Of a stretch of DNA of 64,000 nucleotides, positions 51,024 through 60,543 are shown piece after piece. The stretch is from Novosphingobium colocasiae (lineage in GTDB: Bacteria > Pseudomonadota > Alphaproteobacteria > Sphingomonadales > Sphingomonadaceae): assembly GCF_014652555.1 (NCBI RefSeq), contig NZ_BMZA01000002.1, forward strand, positions 186,001 to 250,000, read 5' to 3'. Under the pieces are notes generated by a model. That model did not search any database and was not told the DNA's origin. It saw only the letters and a program-made list of their open reading frames with translations. The translations under genes were made by a program, and so were the position numbers. Numbering within the stretch: the first letter of the stretch is position 1; each line of letters starts with the position of its first letter.

Positions 51024-53822
51024 TCAATTGCCGAAGGTGCGCTGCCACCAGCCGCGGCGCGGGGAGTCGCCATCTTCGCCGGCACCTTCACCGTCGCTGA
51101 CGGGCTCCGGTGCGGCTTCGGCGGTTGCTACCGGTTCGGCCGGAGCGGCGGATGCTATGGCCGGTTCGGCGGCGTCAGCCTTCTTGCGGCGCGGGCGCTT
51201 GGCCTTGGCCGGGGCTTCGGCATCCTCCGCCGGAGCATCGGCGACGACGGCTTCGGCGGCGGGTTCATCCGCCTTCTTGCGACGCGCGCGCTTGGGCTTG
51301 GCCGGGGCTTCTTCGGCCACGGCTTCAACCTCTGCCTCGGCCTCCTCAGCAGCCGGTTCGTCGGCCTTCTTGCGGCGCGTGCGCTTGGGCTTGACCGGGG
51401 GTTCCTCAGCGACCGGGGCCGCAGCGTCTTCGGCTGCGACTTCGGCGTCAGGCTCGACAGCATCGACGGTTTCGGCCTTCTTGCGACGGCCACGGCGGGG
51501 CTTGGCGACAACCGGTTCTTCGGCTGCCTCGGCCGGGGCCGGCTCGACGATCTCGTCCAGCCCGGCTTCGGCCAAGGCCGCTTCCTCACCGGTCAGTTCG
51601 CCTTCGCTTTCACCGGTCTCGGCACCATCCTCGCGGCGGCCGCGACGACGGCGACCACCACGGCGGCGGCGCTTGCGCGGGGCATCGCCTTCGAGCGTCT
51701 CTGCGGTGTCGAAGCCTTCGCCGACCTCGCTATCGGCAGCGTCTTCCGGCTCATCGCCTTCTTCGCCCTCATCAGCAGCATCGGCGCTGTCGACTTCGCC
51801 GTCAGCGCGATCGCGGTTACGGCCGCGCCGGCGCTTGCGCCGCTTGCGACGGGCACCGCCTTCGCCTTCGCCGTCCCCTTCGGCGCGCGGGGCACGCTCA
51901 CGCGCGCCTTCGCGGACCGGGGTTTCTTCTTCCTCGTCCTCGTATTCGTCCTCAATGAAGTCGTCCTCGACCTCATCGGCGATGGGATCGAAGCGGGGCA
52001 CGAAATCGTTGCGCGGGCCCGAGGAGATGACGCGCATCTTCGCGCCTTCGTTTTCGCCTTCGGGGATCACTTCGACCGAGACGCCATAGCGGGCCTCGAT
52101 GTCACCCAGGTCCGAACGCTTGGCGTTCAGCAGGTAGACCGCAGCTTCGGTGCTGGCGAACAGCGAGATCACGATGCCCTTGCCCTTGGCAGCTTCGTCC
52201 TCGATCAGGCGCAGCGCCGACAGGCCGGCAGAGCTGGCGGTGCGGACGAGGCCGGTGCCGTCGCAGTGCGGGCAGGAGCGGGTGGTCGCTTCGAGCACGC
52301 CGGTGCGCAGGCGCTGGCGGCTCATTTCCATGAGGCCGAAGCTGGAAATGCGGCCGACCTGGATGCGCGCGCGATCGTTCTTGAGCGCCTCCTTCATCGC
52401 CTTCTCGACCTTGCGGACGTTGGAGCCGTACTCCATGTCGATGAAGTCGATGACGACGAGCCCGGCCATGTCGCGCAGGCGAAGCTGGCGGGCGATTTCC
52501 TGCGCGGCTTCGAGGTTGGTGGCGACCGCCGTCTGCTCGATCCCGTGCTCCTTGGTGGCGCGGCCCGAGTTGATATCGATCGAGACCAGCGCCTCGGTCG
52601 GGTTAATGACGATGTAGCCGCCCGAACGGAGCTGGACCACCGGATCGTACATCGCGGTCAACTGGTCTTCCGCACCGAAGCGCTGGAACAGCGGCACCGG
52701 ATCGGAGTATGGCTTCACTTTCTTGCCGTGGCTCGGCATCAGGAGCTTCATGAAGTCCTTGGCCGCGCGATAGCCGTCCTCACCCTCGACGATCACTTCC
52801 TCGATGTCGCGGTTGTAGATGTCGCGGATGGCGCGCTTGATGAGATCGCTGTCCGAATGGATCAGCGCCGGGGCGGTGGAGCCCAGTGTCTTCTCGCGCA
52901 GTTCGTCCCACAGGCGGGCGAGGTAATCGAAATCGCGCTTGATCTCGGTCTTGGTGCGCTGAAGGCCGGCGGTCCGCACGATGCAACCCATCGACCGGGG
53001 CAAATGCATCTCGGCGATGATCGATTTCAGGCGCTTGCGGTCAGCGGCGGAGCTGATCTTGCGGCTGATGCCGCCGCCGTGGCTGGAGTTGGGCATGAGC
53101 ACGCAGTAGCGGCCGGCCAGCGACAGGTACGAGGTGAGGGCCGCGCCCTTGTTGCCGCGTTCTTCCTTGACGACCTGGACCAGCAGCACCTGGCGGCGAT
53201 GGATCACGTCCTGGATCTTGTAGCGGCGACGGATTGCCATGCGCTTGGCGCGCAGTTCGTCGGCCTGCTTGGAGCGACCCGCATTGCGTCCGCCCTGACG
53301 GCGACGACCGCGACGGCCGCGCGGTTCCTCGGCTTCGCCATCGGCGTGTTCGCCGTCTTCGTCCGCGAACGGGTTATCGACGTTCCCGTCTTCGATGGTC
53401 GCGACATCGTCCTTCTCGGACGTATCGACTTCCATGACGCCGCCATCGTCGTCACCGAAGCCGGCACCATCGTCGCCGTAATCGTCGTCCTCGTCTTCAC
53501 CCTCGCTGGCGCGCAGGGCGGCTTCTTCCTCGGCCGCTTCGGCCTCGGCGGCGAGCAGCGCTTCGCGGTCTTCCTTGGGGATCTGATAATAGTCGGGATG
53601 GATTTCGCTGAACGCCAGGAACCCGTGGCGATTGCCGCCGAATTCGACAAAGGCTGCCTGCAGCGAAGGCTCCACGCGGGTGACCTTCGCCAGGTAGATG
53701 TTACCCTTTATCTGCTTGCGTTCATGACTTTCGAAATCGAACTCTTCAATGCGATTTCCCTTGAGTACCGCCACCCGCGTTTCTTCCGGGTGGCGCGCAT
53801 CGATGAGCATGCGCGTTGCCAT
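51024..53822 (-). CDS. rne: Ribonuclease E
   Basis: A 932-residue endoribonuclease. The S1 domain (residues about 36-220) is interrupted by a long acidic, disordered insertion (about 88-190) ending in an Arg-rich patch. VIDFIDMEYGSN is the catalytic metal site and CPHCDGTG the Zn-link. The C-terminal third is a low-complexity acidic scaffold with four spaced basic modules of the form RRKKAD/RRKKAE. The start MATRMLIDARHPEETRVAVL is preceded by a long divergent region. It would organise the RNA degradosome. Confidence 0.93.
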   Translation of the reverse strand: MATRMLIDARHPEETRVAVLKGNRIEEFDFESHERKQIKGNIYLAKVTRVEPSLQAAFVEFGGNRHGFLAFSEIHPDYYQIPKEDREALLAAEAEAAEEEAALRASEGEDEDDDYGDDGAGFGDDDGGVMEVDTSEKDDVATIEDGNVDNPFADEDGEHADGEAEEPRGRRGRRRQGGRNAGRSKQADELRAKRMAIRRRYKIQDVIHRRQVLLVQVVKEERGNKGAALTSYLSLAGRYCVLMPNSSHGGGISRKISSAADRKRLKSIIAEMHLPRSMGCIVRTAGLQRTKTEIKRDFDYLARLWDELREKTLGSTAPALIHSDSDLIKRAIRDIYNRDIEEVIVEGEDGYRAAKDFMKLLMPSHGKKVKPYSDPVPLFQRFGAEDQLTAMYDPVVQLRSGGYIVINPTEALVSIDINSGRATKEHGIEQTAVATNLEAAQEIARQLRLRDMAGLVVIDFIDMEYGSNVRKVEKAMKEALKNDRARIQVGRISSFGLMEMSRQRLRTGVLEATTRSCPHCDGTGLVRTASSAGLSALRLIEDEAAKGKGIVISLFASTEAAVYLLNAKRSDLGDIEARYGVSVEVIPEGENEGAKMRVISSGPRNDFVPRFDPIADEVEDDFIEDEYEDEEEETPVREGARERAPRAEGDGEGEGGARRKRRKRRRGRNRDRADGEVDSADAADEGEEGDEPEDAADSEVGEGFDTAETLEGDAPRKRRRRGGRRRRGRREDGAETGESEGELTGEEAALAEAGLDEIVEPAPAEAAEEPVVAKPRRGRRKKAETVDAVEPDAEVAAEDAAAPVAEEPPVKPKRTRRKKADEPAAEEAEAEVEAVAEEAPAKPKRARRKKADEPAAEAVVADAPAEDAEAPAKAKRPRRKKADAAEPAIASAAPAEPVATAEAAPEPVSDGEGAGEDGDSPRRGWWQRTFGN

Positions 53823-54385
53823 TATGATATCTCCATGAGCGCCGCGGCCTGGCCGGTGAAGGCAGGGCGGCGCTCTCATATTTGTGTGGTGTGCTGGTCG
53901 CCGCAGGCACGCTGGCCGGGCGAAATGGAATGCGCGACGCGGCGCCGGGGACGATTGCGTTCCCGGCCGGTGCGTTGTGCGCGCGATGTGCGTCTGCGAA
54001 GCGGAAAATGTGCGGCGATCGTGGTCGCACAGAGCCAGGCAACCGAACAGGCAACGCCCCTTCGGGCGCTTGCAGGTTCGACGGCATCTGGCTTTTCATG
54101 TTTCGCATCAACCTGTGGGTTGCCGGTGAAACCACCGGCCATATGACCAGTCCGATCGCCCGGCGATCCGCCGGCGCCGCGGCTGCGGCGTGTCCGGGAC
54201 GGAAGATGCGAGGGCCTTGTCGACCTGGAATTGCGCGGACTAGCATTCATGGTCCGCTGCGGCAAGTTTATTGCCGGATTTCGTTCTAGTGCCACATGGT
54301 TAGCGTTTCGTTGCGCTTCAATGGGGGAAACTGCGCCGGTGCGGATTGTCGGGACCGGAATGGGTCAATAGGGATGGGGCCGCCT
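53823..54385. promoter_or_regulatory. Divergent intergenic region, probable rne leader
   Basis: 563 bases between rne (leftward) and the amidase gene (rightward) with no gene that I can support. In other bacteria rne has a long structured 5' UTR that mediates autoregulation, which would fit. The one clear element is the inverted repeat CGGCAA-GTTTA-TTGCCG (54260-54276). No good promoter hexamers were found for either direction. Several GC-rich partial palindromes occur near 54160-54190. Confidence 0.35.
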
Positions 54386-55252
54386 ATGTCGCGCCGCCTG
54401 TCCCTGTTCGCCGTACTCGCCACGCCGCTGGCGGTGTTGGCGCTGGTGTTCGCCGTCAACCGGGATTTCTGGATGGCGAAGGATGGCGATGGCTACGTAA
54501 TCCGGTTCGACATGCCTTCCGCGGACGCCCCGGTGGACTTGCCCGATGTGGAGGGGCCGGCGGATTCCAGCCGGCCGCTGGTCGTCATTGACGCCGGCCA
54601 CGGCGGCTTCGATCCCGGTGCCGGCAATGCGGGCTTGCGCGAAAAGGACGTGGCCTTGGGCGTGGCGCTCGCGGTGCGCGACCGGCTGGTCGAGGAAGGC
54701 GGCATCCGCGTGGCTCTGACCCGCGACAACGATCGCTTCATCGCGCTGGCCGATCGCCCGGATATTGCCCGCCGGCTCAACGCCGACCTGTTCGTGTCAA
54801 TCCATGCCGACAGCGCCGAGAACGATACCGCGCGCGGGGCCAGCGTCTATGTCCTGTCGGAAAAGGGATCGAGCGAGGCGGCGCAGCGCATCGCCGCGCG
54901 GGAAAACGGCGCGGGGCAGGTGAACGGCGTGCCGCTGGCGAACAACGACGCAGCCGTAGGCGCGATCCTCCTCGATCTGTCGCAGCGCAACGCGCAGGCC
55001 GGGTCGGCGCAGATGGGGAGACTGTTGCTGCGCGAACTGCAGGGCAACGTGGGTCTGCACCGCGACACCGTGCAGACCGCCGCGCTGGCGGTGCTGAAAG
55101 CCCCCGATATCCCGTCGATCCTGTTTGAGACCGGCTATATCAACAACGCCGATGACGCGCGCATCCTGACATCGCGGGCCGGGCGGGCACAGATCGCCGA
55201 TGATCTGGCGCGCGCGATCCGGGTGTTTTTCGCCAGGAAAGCGGGTGCGTGA
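54386..55252 (+). CDS. N-acetylmuramoyl-L-alanine amidase (Amidase_3)
   Basis: A 288-residue exported amidase. An N-terminal signal-anchor (LFAVLATPLAVLALVFAV) is followed by the catalytic domain: VVIDAGHGGFDPGA (Zn ligand His72), LREKDVAL (Glu86), SIHAD and ILFETGYINN. It cleaves the lactyl-amide bond of peptidoglycan at division. No AMIN domain is seen. The start with the signal sequence was chosen; other in-frame ATGs lie upstream. It is 50 bases before the PBP1A gene. Confidence 0.88.
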   Translation: MSRRLSLFAVLATPLAVLALVFAVNRDFWMAKDGDGYVIRFDMPSADAPVDLPDVEGPADSSRPLVVIDAGHGGFDPGAGNAGLREKDVALGVALAVRDRLVEEGGIRVALTRDNDRFIALADRPDIARRLNADLFVSIHADSAENDTARGASVYVLSEKGSSEAAQRIAARENGAGQVNGVPLANNDAAVGAILLDLSQRNAQAGSAQMGRLLLRELQGNVGLHRDTVQTAALAVLKAPDIPSILFETGYINNADDARILTSRAGRAQIADDLARAIRVFFARKAGA

Positions 55253-55302
55253 CCCATGCCGTCTGGTCTTGCCCGAATACCCCGTGCTAGAGGCGTGCCC
55301 CG

Positions 55303-57855
55303 ATGACTGACGCACCCCATAACGGCGGCCGGAACGGCAGCGACGACGCCGGCGAGTTCGAGGGCAGGGACGGCTCGTTCCGCATTCGCCGCGATGCCGG
55401 AATGCTGGGCGCGGTGCTGGCTGCCTGGCGTTCGCGCCGCTGGCTGCGGCGGCTGGGCTATCTGGCGCTGGCGGGGCTCGTGGCGTTCACCGGCTTCTGG
55501 ATCGTCCTGACCAAGGATCTGCCCGATGCGTCCTCGCTGCTGAAATACCAGCCGCCGCTGCCGACCATCGTGCGCGACGGTGATGGCGCGATCGTCTACA
55601 GCTATGCGCGGGAACGGCGCGTGCAGTTGCGCTTCGTCGATTTCCCGCGCCCGCTGATCAACGCTTACCTTGCGGCCGAGGACAAGACCTTCTGGACCCA
55701 TGGCGGTGTCGATTACACCGGCCTTGCCGGGGCCGTGGTCGATTACGTATCGAAGCTGGGCGGCGGCGGACGCGCCAAGGGCGGGTCTACGATCACGCAG
55801 CAGGTCGCCAAGAACATCCTCATCGGGGATGAGTATTCGGTCACCCGCAAGCTCAAGGAAATGGTTCTGGCGCGCCGGATCGAGGGCGTGCTGACGAAGC
55901 AGCAGATCCTCGAGCTCTATCTCAACGAGATTCCGCTGGGCCGGCAAAGTTTCGGCGTCCAGGCTGCCAGCCGCGCCTACTTCGGCAAGGACGTCGGCGA
56001 TCTGGCGCTCTATCAGGCCGCTTTCCTGGCAATCCTGCCCAAGGCCCCCGAAAAGTACAGCCGCGCCAAGTACGAGCCCGAGGCCATTGCCCGGCGCAAT
56101 TACGTGCTGGACCAGATGGTGAAGAACGGCTGGGCGACCCCGGCCGAGGCGGCGGACGCCAAGGCGCAGCCGCTCGGGCTGATTCCGCGCCAGTCGGAAA
56201 GCTGGAACCCGGCTGTCAGCTATTACGTCGAGGAAGTGCGCCGGCAGTTGATCGACCGCTACGGCGAGACCGCCGAGAACGGCCCGAACAGTGTTTACGC
56301 AGGCGGCCTGTGGGTACGCACGTCGCTGGATATGCCAATGCAGGACGCCGTTCGCGATGCGTTGCGCGCTGGGCTGTTGCGCTATGCTTCGGGCAAGGGG
56401 TGGTCCGGGGCGATCGCCCATATCGACGATATGACGAACTGGCAGACCCAGTTGATCGTCGCCAGCAAGACGATCGATTACAAGGACTGGCGCGTCGGCG
56501 TGATCCTGTCCGCCGGGGGCAGCACCGGCCAGCTCGGCTTTGCCGATGGCAAGACGGTGGCGCTGACCGGTATTCCCGACCGCGCGCGGGTGGGTGACCT
56601 GATCGTCGCCGCGCCGGTGTCGTCCGACACCTGGAGCGTGCGCACGATCCCCGAAGTGGCCGGCGGCATGGTGATGGAACAGCCCGCGACGGGCCGGGTG
56701 CTGGCGATGCAGGGCGGGTTCGATGCCGGGCTAGGCTCGTTCAACCGCGCCACGCAAGCGATGCGTCAGCCGGGATCGACGATCAAGCCGTTCGTCTACG
56801 CGACCGGGCTGGATAACGGCATGACCCCGGCCAGCCAGGTGCTGGACGGCACCTTCTGCGTCTATCAGGGCGCTAACCTCGGTCAGAAGTGCTTCCGCAA
56901 CTTCGGCGGGGGCGGCGGCGGGGTCCACACCATGCGCTGGGGCCTTGAACAGTCGCGCAACCTGATGACGGTGCGGATCGCCAACGAAGCCGGCATGCCC
57001 AAGGTGGTCAGGACGTTCCGCAACGTCGGCATCGGCGAGTATCAGGCATACCTGTCGTTCGCACTGGGCGCGGGCGAGACGACCGTGCAGCGGATGGTCA
57101 ACGCTTATGCCTCGCTCGCCAACAACGGCGTGCAGTACTCGGCTTCGCTGATCGACTATGTTCAGGACCGCAACGGCAAGGTCATCTGGAAGTCGGACAA
57201 CCGCAAGTGCGATGTGTGCAACATGGCCGAGTGGGACGGCAAGCCGATGCCGCGCATCCAGCGCGTCGGCAAGCAGGTGCTGAACCCGGAAACCGCCTAT
57301 CAGGTGGTCCACATGCTGGAGGGCGTGGTGACGCGCGGTACGGCGGTGCGGCTGCGCGATCTGAACCTGCCGCTGTTCGGCAAGACCGGCACGACCAGCG
57401 GCCCGACCGACGTGTGGTTCATGGGCGGTAACCAGGACTACGTGGGCGGGGTGTACCTCGGCTATGATACCCCCCGGTCGCTGGGTGGATATGCGCAGGG
57501 CGGCACGTTCGCGGCCCCGATCTTCAAGGACGTGGTGCAGGCCACGCTGCCGCGCTGGAGCCACCAGCCGCTGATCGCGCCGCGCGGCATCCGCATGGTG
57601 CGGATCGACCGGGTAACGGGCAAGCAGGTCACCGGCGTGGAGCCGGGCAACGATCCCAAGGCGGCCGTGATCTGGGAAGCCTTCAAGGCCGATACCGAAC
57701 CGCGCCAGTACACCGCCGTCGACGAATTCACCCGCCGCCGAGACGCGCTGGTCGCCGAAATCCGCGACGCGCAAGCCGCCCGTGATTCCGCCGCCAACGG
57801 CGGGTCTGACGTCGAGACGGAAAACTTCGCCGAGGAGCAGGGCGGGGTTTACTGA
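55303..57855 (+). CDS. mrcA: Penicillin-binding protein 1A
   Basis: An 850-residue bifunctional class A PBP. A transmembrane helix lies near residues 50-67. The GT51 transglycosylase has the catalytic Glu126 (AAEDKTFWTHGGVD) and GGSTITQQVAKN. The transpeptidase carries STIK (Ser492, Lys495), SRN (551-553) and KTG (694-696). It polymerises and cross-links peptidoglycan. It follows the amidase gene by 50 bases and so probably shares its transcript. Confidence 0.95.
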   Translation: MTDAPHNGGRNGSDDAGEFEGRDGSFRIRRDAGMLGAVLAAWRSRRWLRRLGYLALAGLVAFTGFWIVLTKDLPDASSLLKYQPPLPTIVRDGDGAIVYSYARERRVQLRFVDFPRPLINAYLAAEDKTFWTHGGVDYTGLAGAVVDYVSKLGGGGRAKGGSTITQQVAKNILIGDEYSVTRKLKEMVLARRIEGVLTKQQILELYLNEIPLGRQSFGVQAASRAYFGKDVGDLALYQAAFLAILPKAPEKYSRAKYEPEAIARRNYVLDQMVKNGWATPAEAADAKAQPLGLIPRQSESWNPAVSYYVEEVRRQLIDRYGETAENGPNSVYAGGLWVRTSLDMPMQDAVRDALRAGLLRYASGKGWSGAIAHIDDMTNWQTQLIVASKTIDYKDWRVGVILSAGGSTGQLGFADGKTVALTGIPDRARVGDLIVAAPVSSDTWSVRTIPEVAGGMVMEQPATGRVLAMQGGFDAGLGSFNRATQAMRQPGSTIKPFVYATGLDNGMTPASQVLDGTFCVYQGANLGQKCFRNFGGGGGGVHTMRWGLEQSRNLMTVRIANEAGMPKVVRTFRNVGIGEYQAYLSFALGAGETTVQRMVNAYASLANNGVQYSASLIDYVQDRNGKVIWKSDNRKCDVCNMAEWDGKPMPRIQRVGKQVLNPETAYQVVHMLEGVVTRGTAVRLRDLNLPLFGKTGTTSGPTDVWFMGGNQDYVGGVYLGYDTPRSLGGYAQGGTFAAPIFKDVVQATLPRWSHQPLIAPRGIRMVRIDRVTGKQVTGVEPGNDPKAAVIWEAFKADTEPRQYTAVDEFTRRRDALVAEIRDAQAARDSAANGGSDVETENFAEEQGGVY

Positions 57856-57872
57856 GCGGGTTGCTTGGACTG

Positions 57873-58907
57873 CTATCCGGTGGTCACCTCGGTTGCAGGA
57901 GCGACCAGCAGGGGGAAGCTGCCGTGCAGCGCGCCGTGGTCTTGCACTGAAAAGCCCAGCGTGGTGCCCTTTCCACCCATCGCCGCCGGCAGCGGGGGCA
58001 AGTGATCCAGCGCGTGGCGCAGGCCGAGGCGGCTGGGCTCTACGGCCATCGCCAGCGCCTGCGCGATGATCCGTCCCAGATCGTGGCCAAGCGCGCAGAG
58101 CGCGGGATCGGCATCGGGCGGCAACGCGGCATCGGCCATGAGCCGATTGCCGCCGCCGATCGTCTCGAAGCGATACCACGCACTGTCGCGGCGGGAAGCG
58201 AGGGGCAGCGCGGCCCACGCGCTGGCATTCATGATCGCGGGGCCGCGCCAGTCGGTGCGCTTCAATGCCGCCACCAGCGCAGGTGCCTGCCCGCCGGTGC
58301 CAAGATGAACCAGCGCATCGGGCTGAGCGCCGAGTGCAGTATCGATAGCAGCCGCCGCTTCGGCTGACGTCGCGCCACTGGCCGCGATCGTCGTCGCGGC
58401 GATGTCCGCTGCCTGTGCTGCCGTGTGGAGATGGCGCAGCATGCGGGTGCCGGATGGTGTGGGCTCGTACAGCACCGCCACGCTGCGGCCGCCGTGCGCG
58501 GCGAGGTGGTCGATCATCAGGCCGGGTTCAAGTTCGTGGCTGCCGGTAGGCAACTGGAACATCCATCGACCTCTGGCGCGTGCGGTGTCAGCCCAGTTGA
58601 TCGTCGGCACGCGCAGGTCGTCCGCCAGCGCGGTGGCGACGATGGCGTTATCGGCCAGAGACGGGCCGATGATGAGCGATACGTCCTGATCGGCCAGTTC
58701 GCGAAAGGCGCGCTCCACCGCTTCCGCCGTGCCAGTGGGCAGCCCCAGCGCATAGGCATAGATCAGCTCGACCTCGGCCGCCGTTTCGTCGCGATCGGCG
58801 AGGGCGCGGGCGATCCATTCCGCCGGGTCGAAACTGCTCGGCCCCGGATCGGCAAGGTCGGCGGCATCGTGAAGAAGGCCGATCCTGACCCGACGGCGTG
58901 ACGTCAT
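57873..58907 (-). CDS. Periplasmic-binding-protein-like protein (type 1 fold)
   Basis: A 344-residue protein with the leucine-binding/type-1 periplasmic fold: VRIGLLHDAADLADPGPSSF, VSLIIGPSLADNAIVATALA, SVAVLYEPTPSGTRML. No signal peptide or lipobox is seen, so location is unclear. The best match is to ABC-type branched-chain substrate-binding proteins, yet no transporter genes flank it. It converges with PBP1A. PBP1A activators such as LpoA have a similar fold, so a link is imaginable, but without an export signal it remains inference. Confidence 0.68.
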   Translation of the reverse strand: MTSRRRVRIGLLHDAADLADPGPSSFDPAEWIARALADRDETAAEVELIYAYALGLPTGTAEAVERAFRELADQDVSLIIGPSLADNAIVATALADDLRVPTINWADTARARGRWMFQLPTGSHELEPGLMIDHLAAHGGRSVAVLYEPTPSGTRMLRHLHTAAQAADIAATTIAASGATSAEAAAAIDTALGAQPDALVHLGTGGQAPALVAALKRTDWRGPAIMNASAWAALPLASRRDSAWYRFETIGGGNRLMADAALPPDADPALCALGHDLGRIIAQALAMAVEPSRLGLRHALDHLPPLPAAMGGKGTTLGFSVQDHGALHGSFPLLVAPATEVTTG

Positions 58908-58979
58908 TACCGGCTCCCGAGCATTGTCCTTGCGCTGGGAGGAATGATCGACGCGGCCAATGGCTGCATGGCGTAGTGG

Positions 58980-59369
58980 TTAGCGCATCGGCCCGGACAG
59001 CACGCAGCGCACCGCGCTGGGCTTTCCCGCAAGGTCAAGCAGTTGCAGCCGCGCGCGGGACACCCGACGGAACCGCGAACCGTTGAGCGGGCCGCCGGTA
59101 AGAGTAACGATATCGTCGGTCAGCAGATAGCTGCCGGCCTTGCCGTTCTGCTTGTAGTTGGAGCCGTTGACGATCGAAAACGCGAGGTCTTTCTGCACGA
59201 TCCCGACCGCGCCGGTGACGTCGCCCGGCGTCTCGCAGGTGTAGCTGCCCTTTGCCAGCGTGCCGATCCGGCCACCTGCCACCGGCGGCGGCGTATCGGC
59301 CGCTGCGAGACCGGGAGCGGTGGTGGCCGCGAGCGCGAGGAGCGGCAGGATGGGCAGGGGGCAACGCAT
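58980..59369 (-). CDS. Small secreted protein of unknown function
   Basis: A 129-residue protein with a signal peptide (MRCPLPILPLLALAATTAPG, cleavage near AA-ADT). The mature part has a Cys pair (SYTCETPG and VRCVLSG) that could form a disulfide and short beta strands with GSNYKQNGKAGSYLLTDD. It occurs beside efp, and may be conserved in this lineage; I do not recognise the family. Confidence 0.65.
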   Translation of the reverse strand: MRCPLPILPLLALAATTAPGLAAADTPPPVAGGRIGTLAKGSYTCETPGDVTGAVGIVQKDLAFSIVNGSNYKQNGKAGSYLLTDDIVTLTGGPLNGSRFRRVSRARLQLLDLAGKPSAVRCVLSGPMR

Positions 59370-59538
59370 CGTCGCTTGCTAGCACCGCCGTACCGCCGTT
59401 TCCACCATATTGCGACATGCCCTTTGCCGCTGGCGGCCAGCCTGGCGATTGCAACGCGGTCGCTGCTCGGCTAAGGGCGCTGGCGTTTCGGGCCGTTCAC
59501 CGGTCCGTCAGGCTCTTTCCCATAGCAAGGTTCAACCC

Positions 59539-60102
59539 ATGAAGATCAGCGGCGTCGACATCCGTCCCGGCAACATCCTGGAATACGAAAAGGGCATCTG
59601 GAAGGTGGCCAAGACGCAGCACACCCAGCCCGGCAAGGGTGGTGCCTTCATGCAGGTCGAGATGAAGAACCTGATCGACGGCCGCAAGACCAACGTGCGT
59701 TTCCGCAGCGCCGACACGGTCGAGAAGGTTCGCCTCGACACCAAGGATTTCCAGTTCCTCTACACCGAAGGGGAACAGCTCGTGTTCATGGACATCGAGA
59801 CTTACGACCAGATCCAGCTCCCCGCCGACCTGCTTGGCGATGCCGCCGCATTCCTTCAGGACGGCATGCAGGTGCTGCTCGAACTGTGGGACGAACGCCC
59901 GATCTCGGTGCAGTTGCCCGAACACGTAGAAGCCACCATCGTCGAGGCAGATGCGGTGGTGAAGGGGCAGACCGCCTCGTCCAGCTACAAGCCCGCCGTG
60001 CTCGATAACGGCGTGCGCGTGATGGTGCCGCCGCACATCGAAAGCGGCACGCGCATCGTCGTCGACGTCTACGAACGCAGCTACTTGCGAAAGGCCGATT
60101 GA
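59539..60102 (+). CDS. efp: Elongation factor P
   Basis: A 187-residue three-domain protein: [39 protein letters not shown] and [20 protein letters not shown]. The lysine at the tip of the PGKGG loop (Lys33) is where beta-lysylation or another modification occurs. EF-P relieves ribosome stalling at polyproline. AAGG lies eight bases before the ATG. It overlaps the following small secreted protein by one base. Confidence 0.95.
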   Translation: MKISGVDIRPGNILEYEKGIWKVAKTQHTQPGKGGAFMQVEMKNLIDGRKTNVRFRSADTVEKVRLDTKDFQFLYTEGEQLVFMDIETYDQIQLPADLLGDAAAFLQDGMQVLLELWDERPISVQLPEHVEATIVEADAVVKGQTASSSYKPAVLDNGVRVMVPPHIESGTRIVVDVYERSYLRKAD

Positions 60103-60500
60103 TGCAGCGTATCCCCGTCATTCTGTCCGGTGCCGTTGCGGCGGCGCTGGCGACTGCTCCGGCACTGGCCGCGCCCGCCAAGAAGCCCGCGCCTGCAGCC
60201 GCTGCTGCGCCAGGCAAGGCAGCGCTGGAACACGCCGTCGCCTACTTCAAGGTCTTCGTCAGCGCGATGGAGGCCAAGGATGTGCCCGAGCCGGTCAAGC
60301 AGACCCTGATGGGGTGCATCTACAGCAATCCTTTCGGCAAGATCGCCACCGGCATCGATACCATCATGAACCAGAACGCCGGAAAGCTGGATCGCAGCAA
60401 GCCGAACGATGTGTTCAACGTGCTGGTGCGCATCTGTGGATACAACGGGCCGACCAACGCGCCCGCTCCTGCCCCCGCACCAGGTGCTGCGGGCCGCTGA
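60102..60500 (+). CDS. Small secreted protein of unknown function
   Basis: A 132-residue protein. A signal peptide (VILSGAVAAALATAPALAAP) is followed by a Pro/Ala-rich linker, a helical domain with LMGCIYSNPFGKIATGIDTI and VRICGYNG (one cysteine in each, possibly bonded), and a Pro/Ala tail. No family is recognised. Its ATG overlaps the efp stop by one base and an IMPase gene follows in 43 bases, so the three probably form an operon. Confidence 0.65.
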   Translation: MQRIPVILSGAVAAALATAPALAAPAKKPAPAAAAAPGKAALEHAVAYFKVFVSAMEAKDVPEPVKQTLMGCIYSNPFGKIATGIDTIMNQNAGKLDRSKPNDVFNVLVRICGYNGPTNAPAPAPAPGAAGR

Positions 60501-60543
60501 GCCGGATCCGGCTTCGGCCGCATAGAACAGAAAGCAGATTTTC

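Noticed and set aside
50898..54146. Open frame of over 1000 codons on the plus strand opposite rne
   Set aside because: Low-complexity product (Phe/Gly/Leu-rich) antisense to a clear RNase E gene; a GC-driven shadow.
58963..58995. tRNA-like 5' half (GGCTGCATGGCGTAGTGGTTAGCGC)
   Set aside because: It resembles a D-arm only; no anticodon stem or T-arm follows and it runs into a coding gene.
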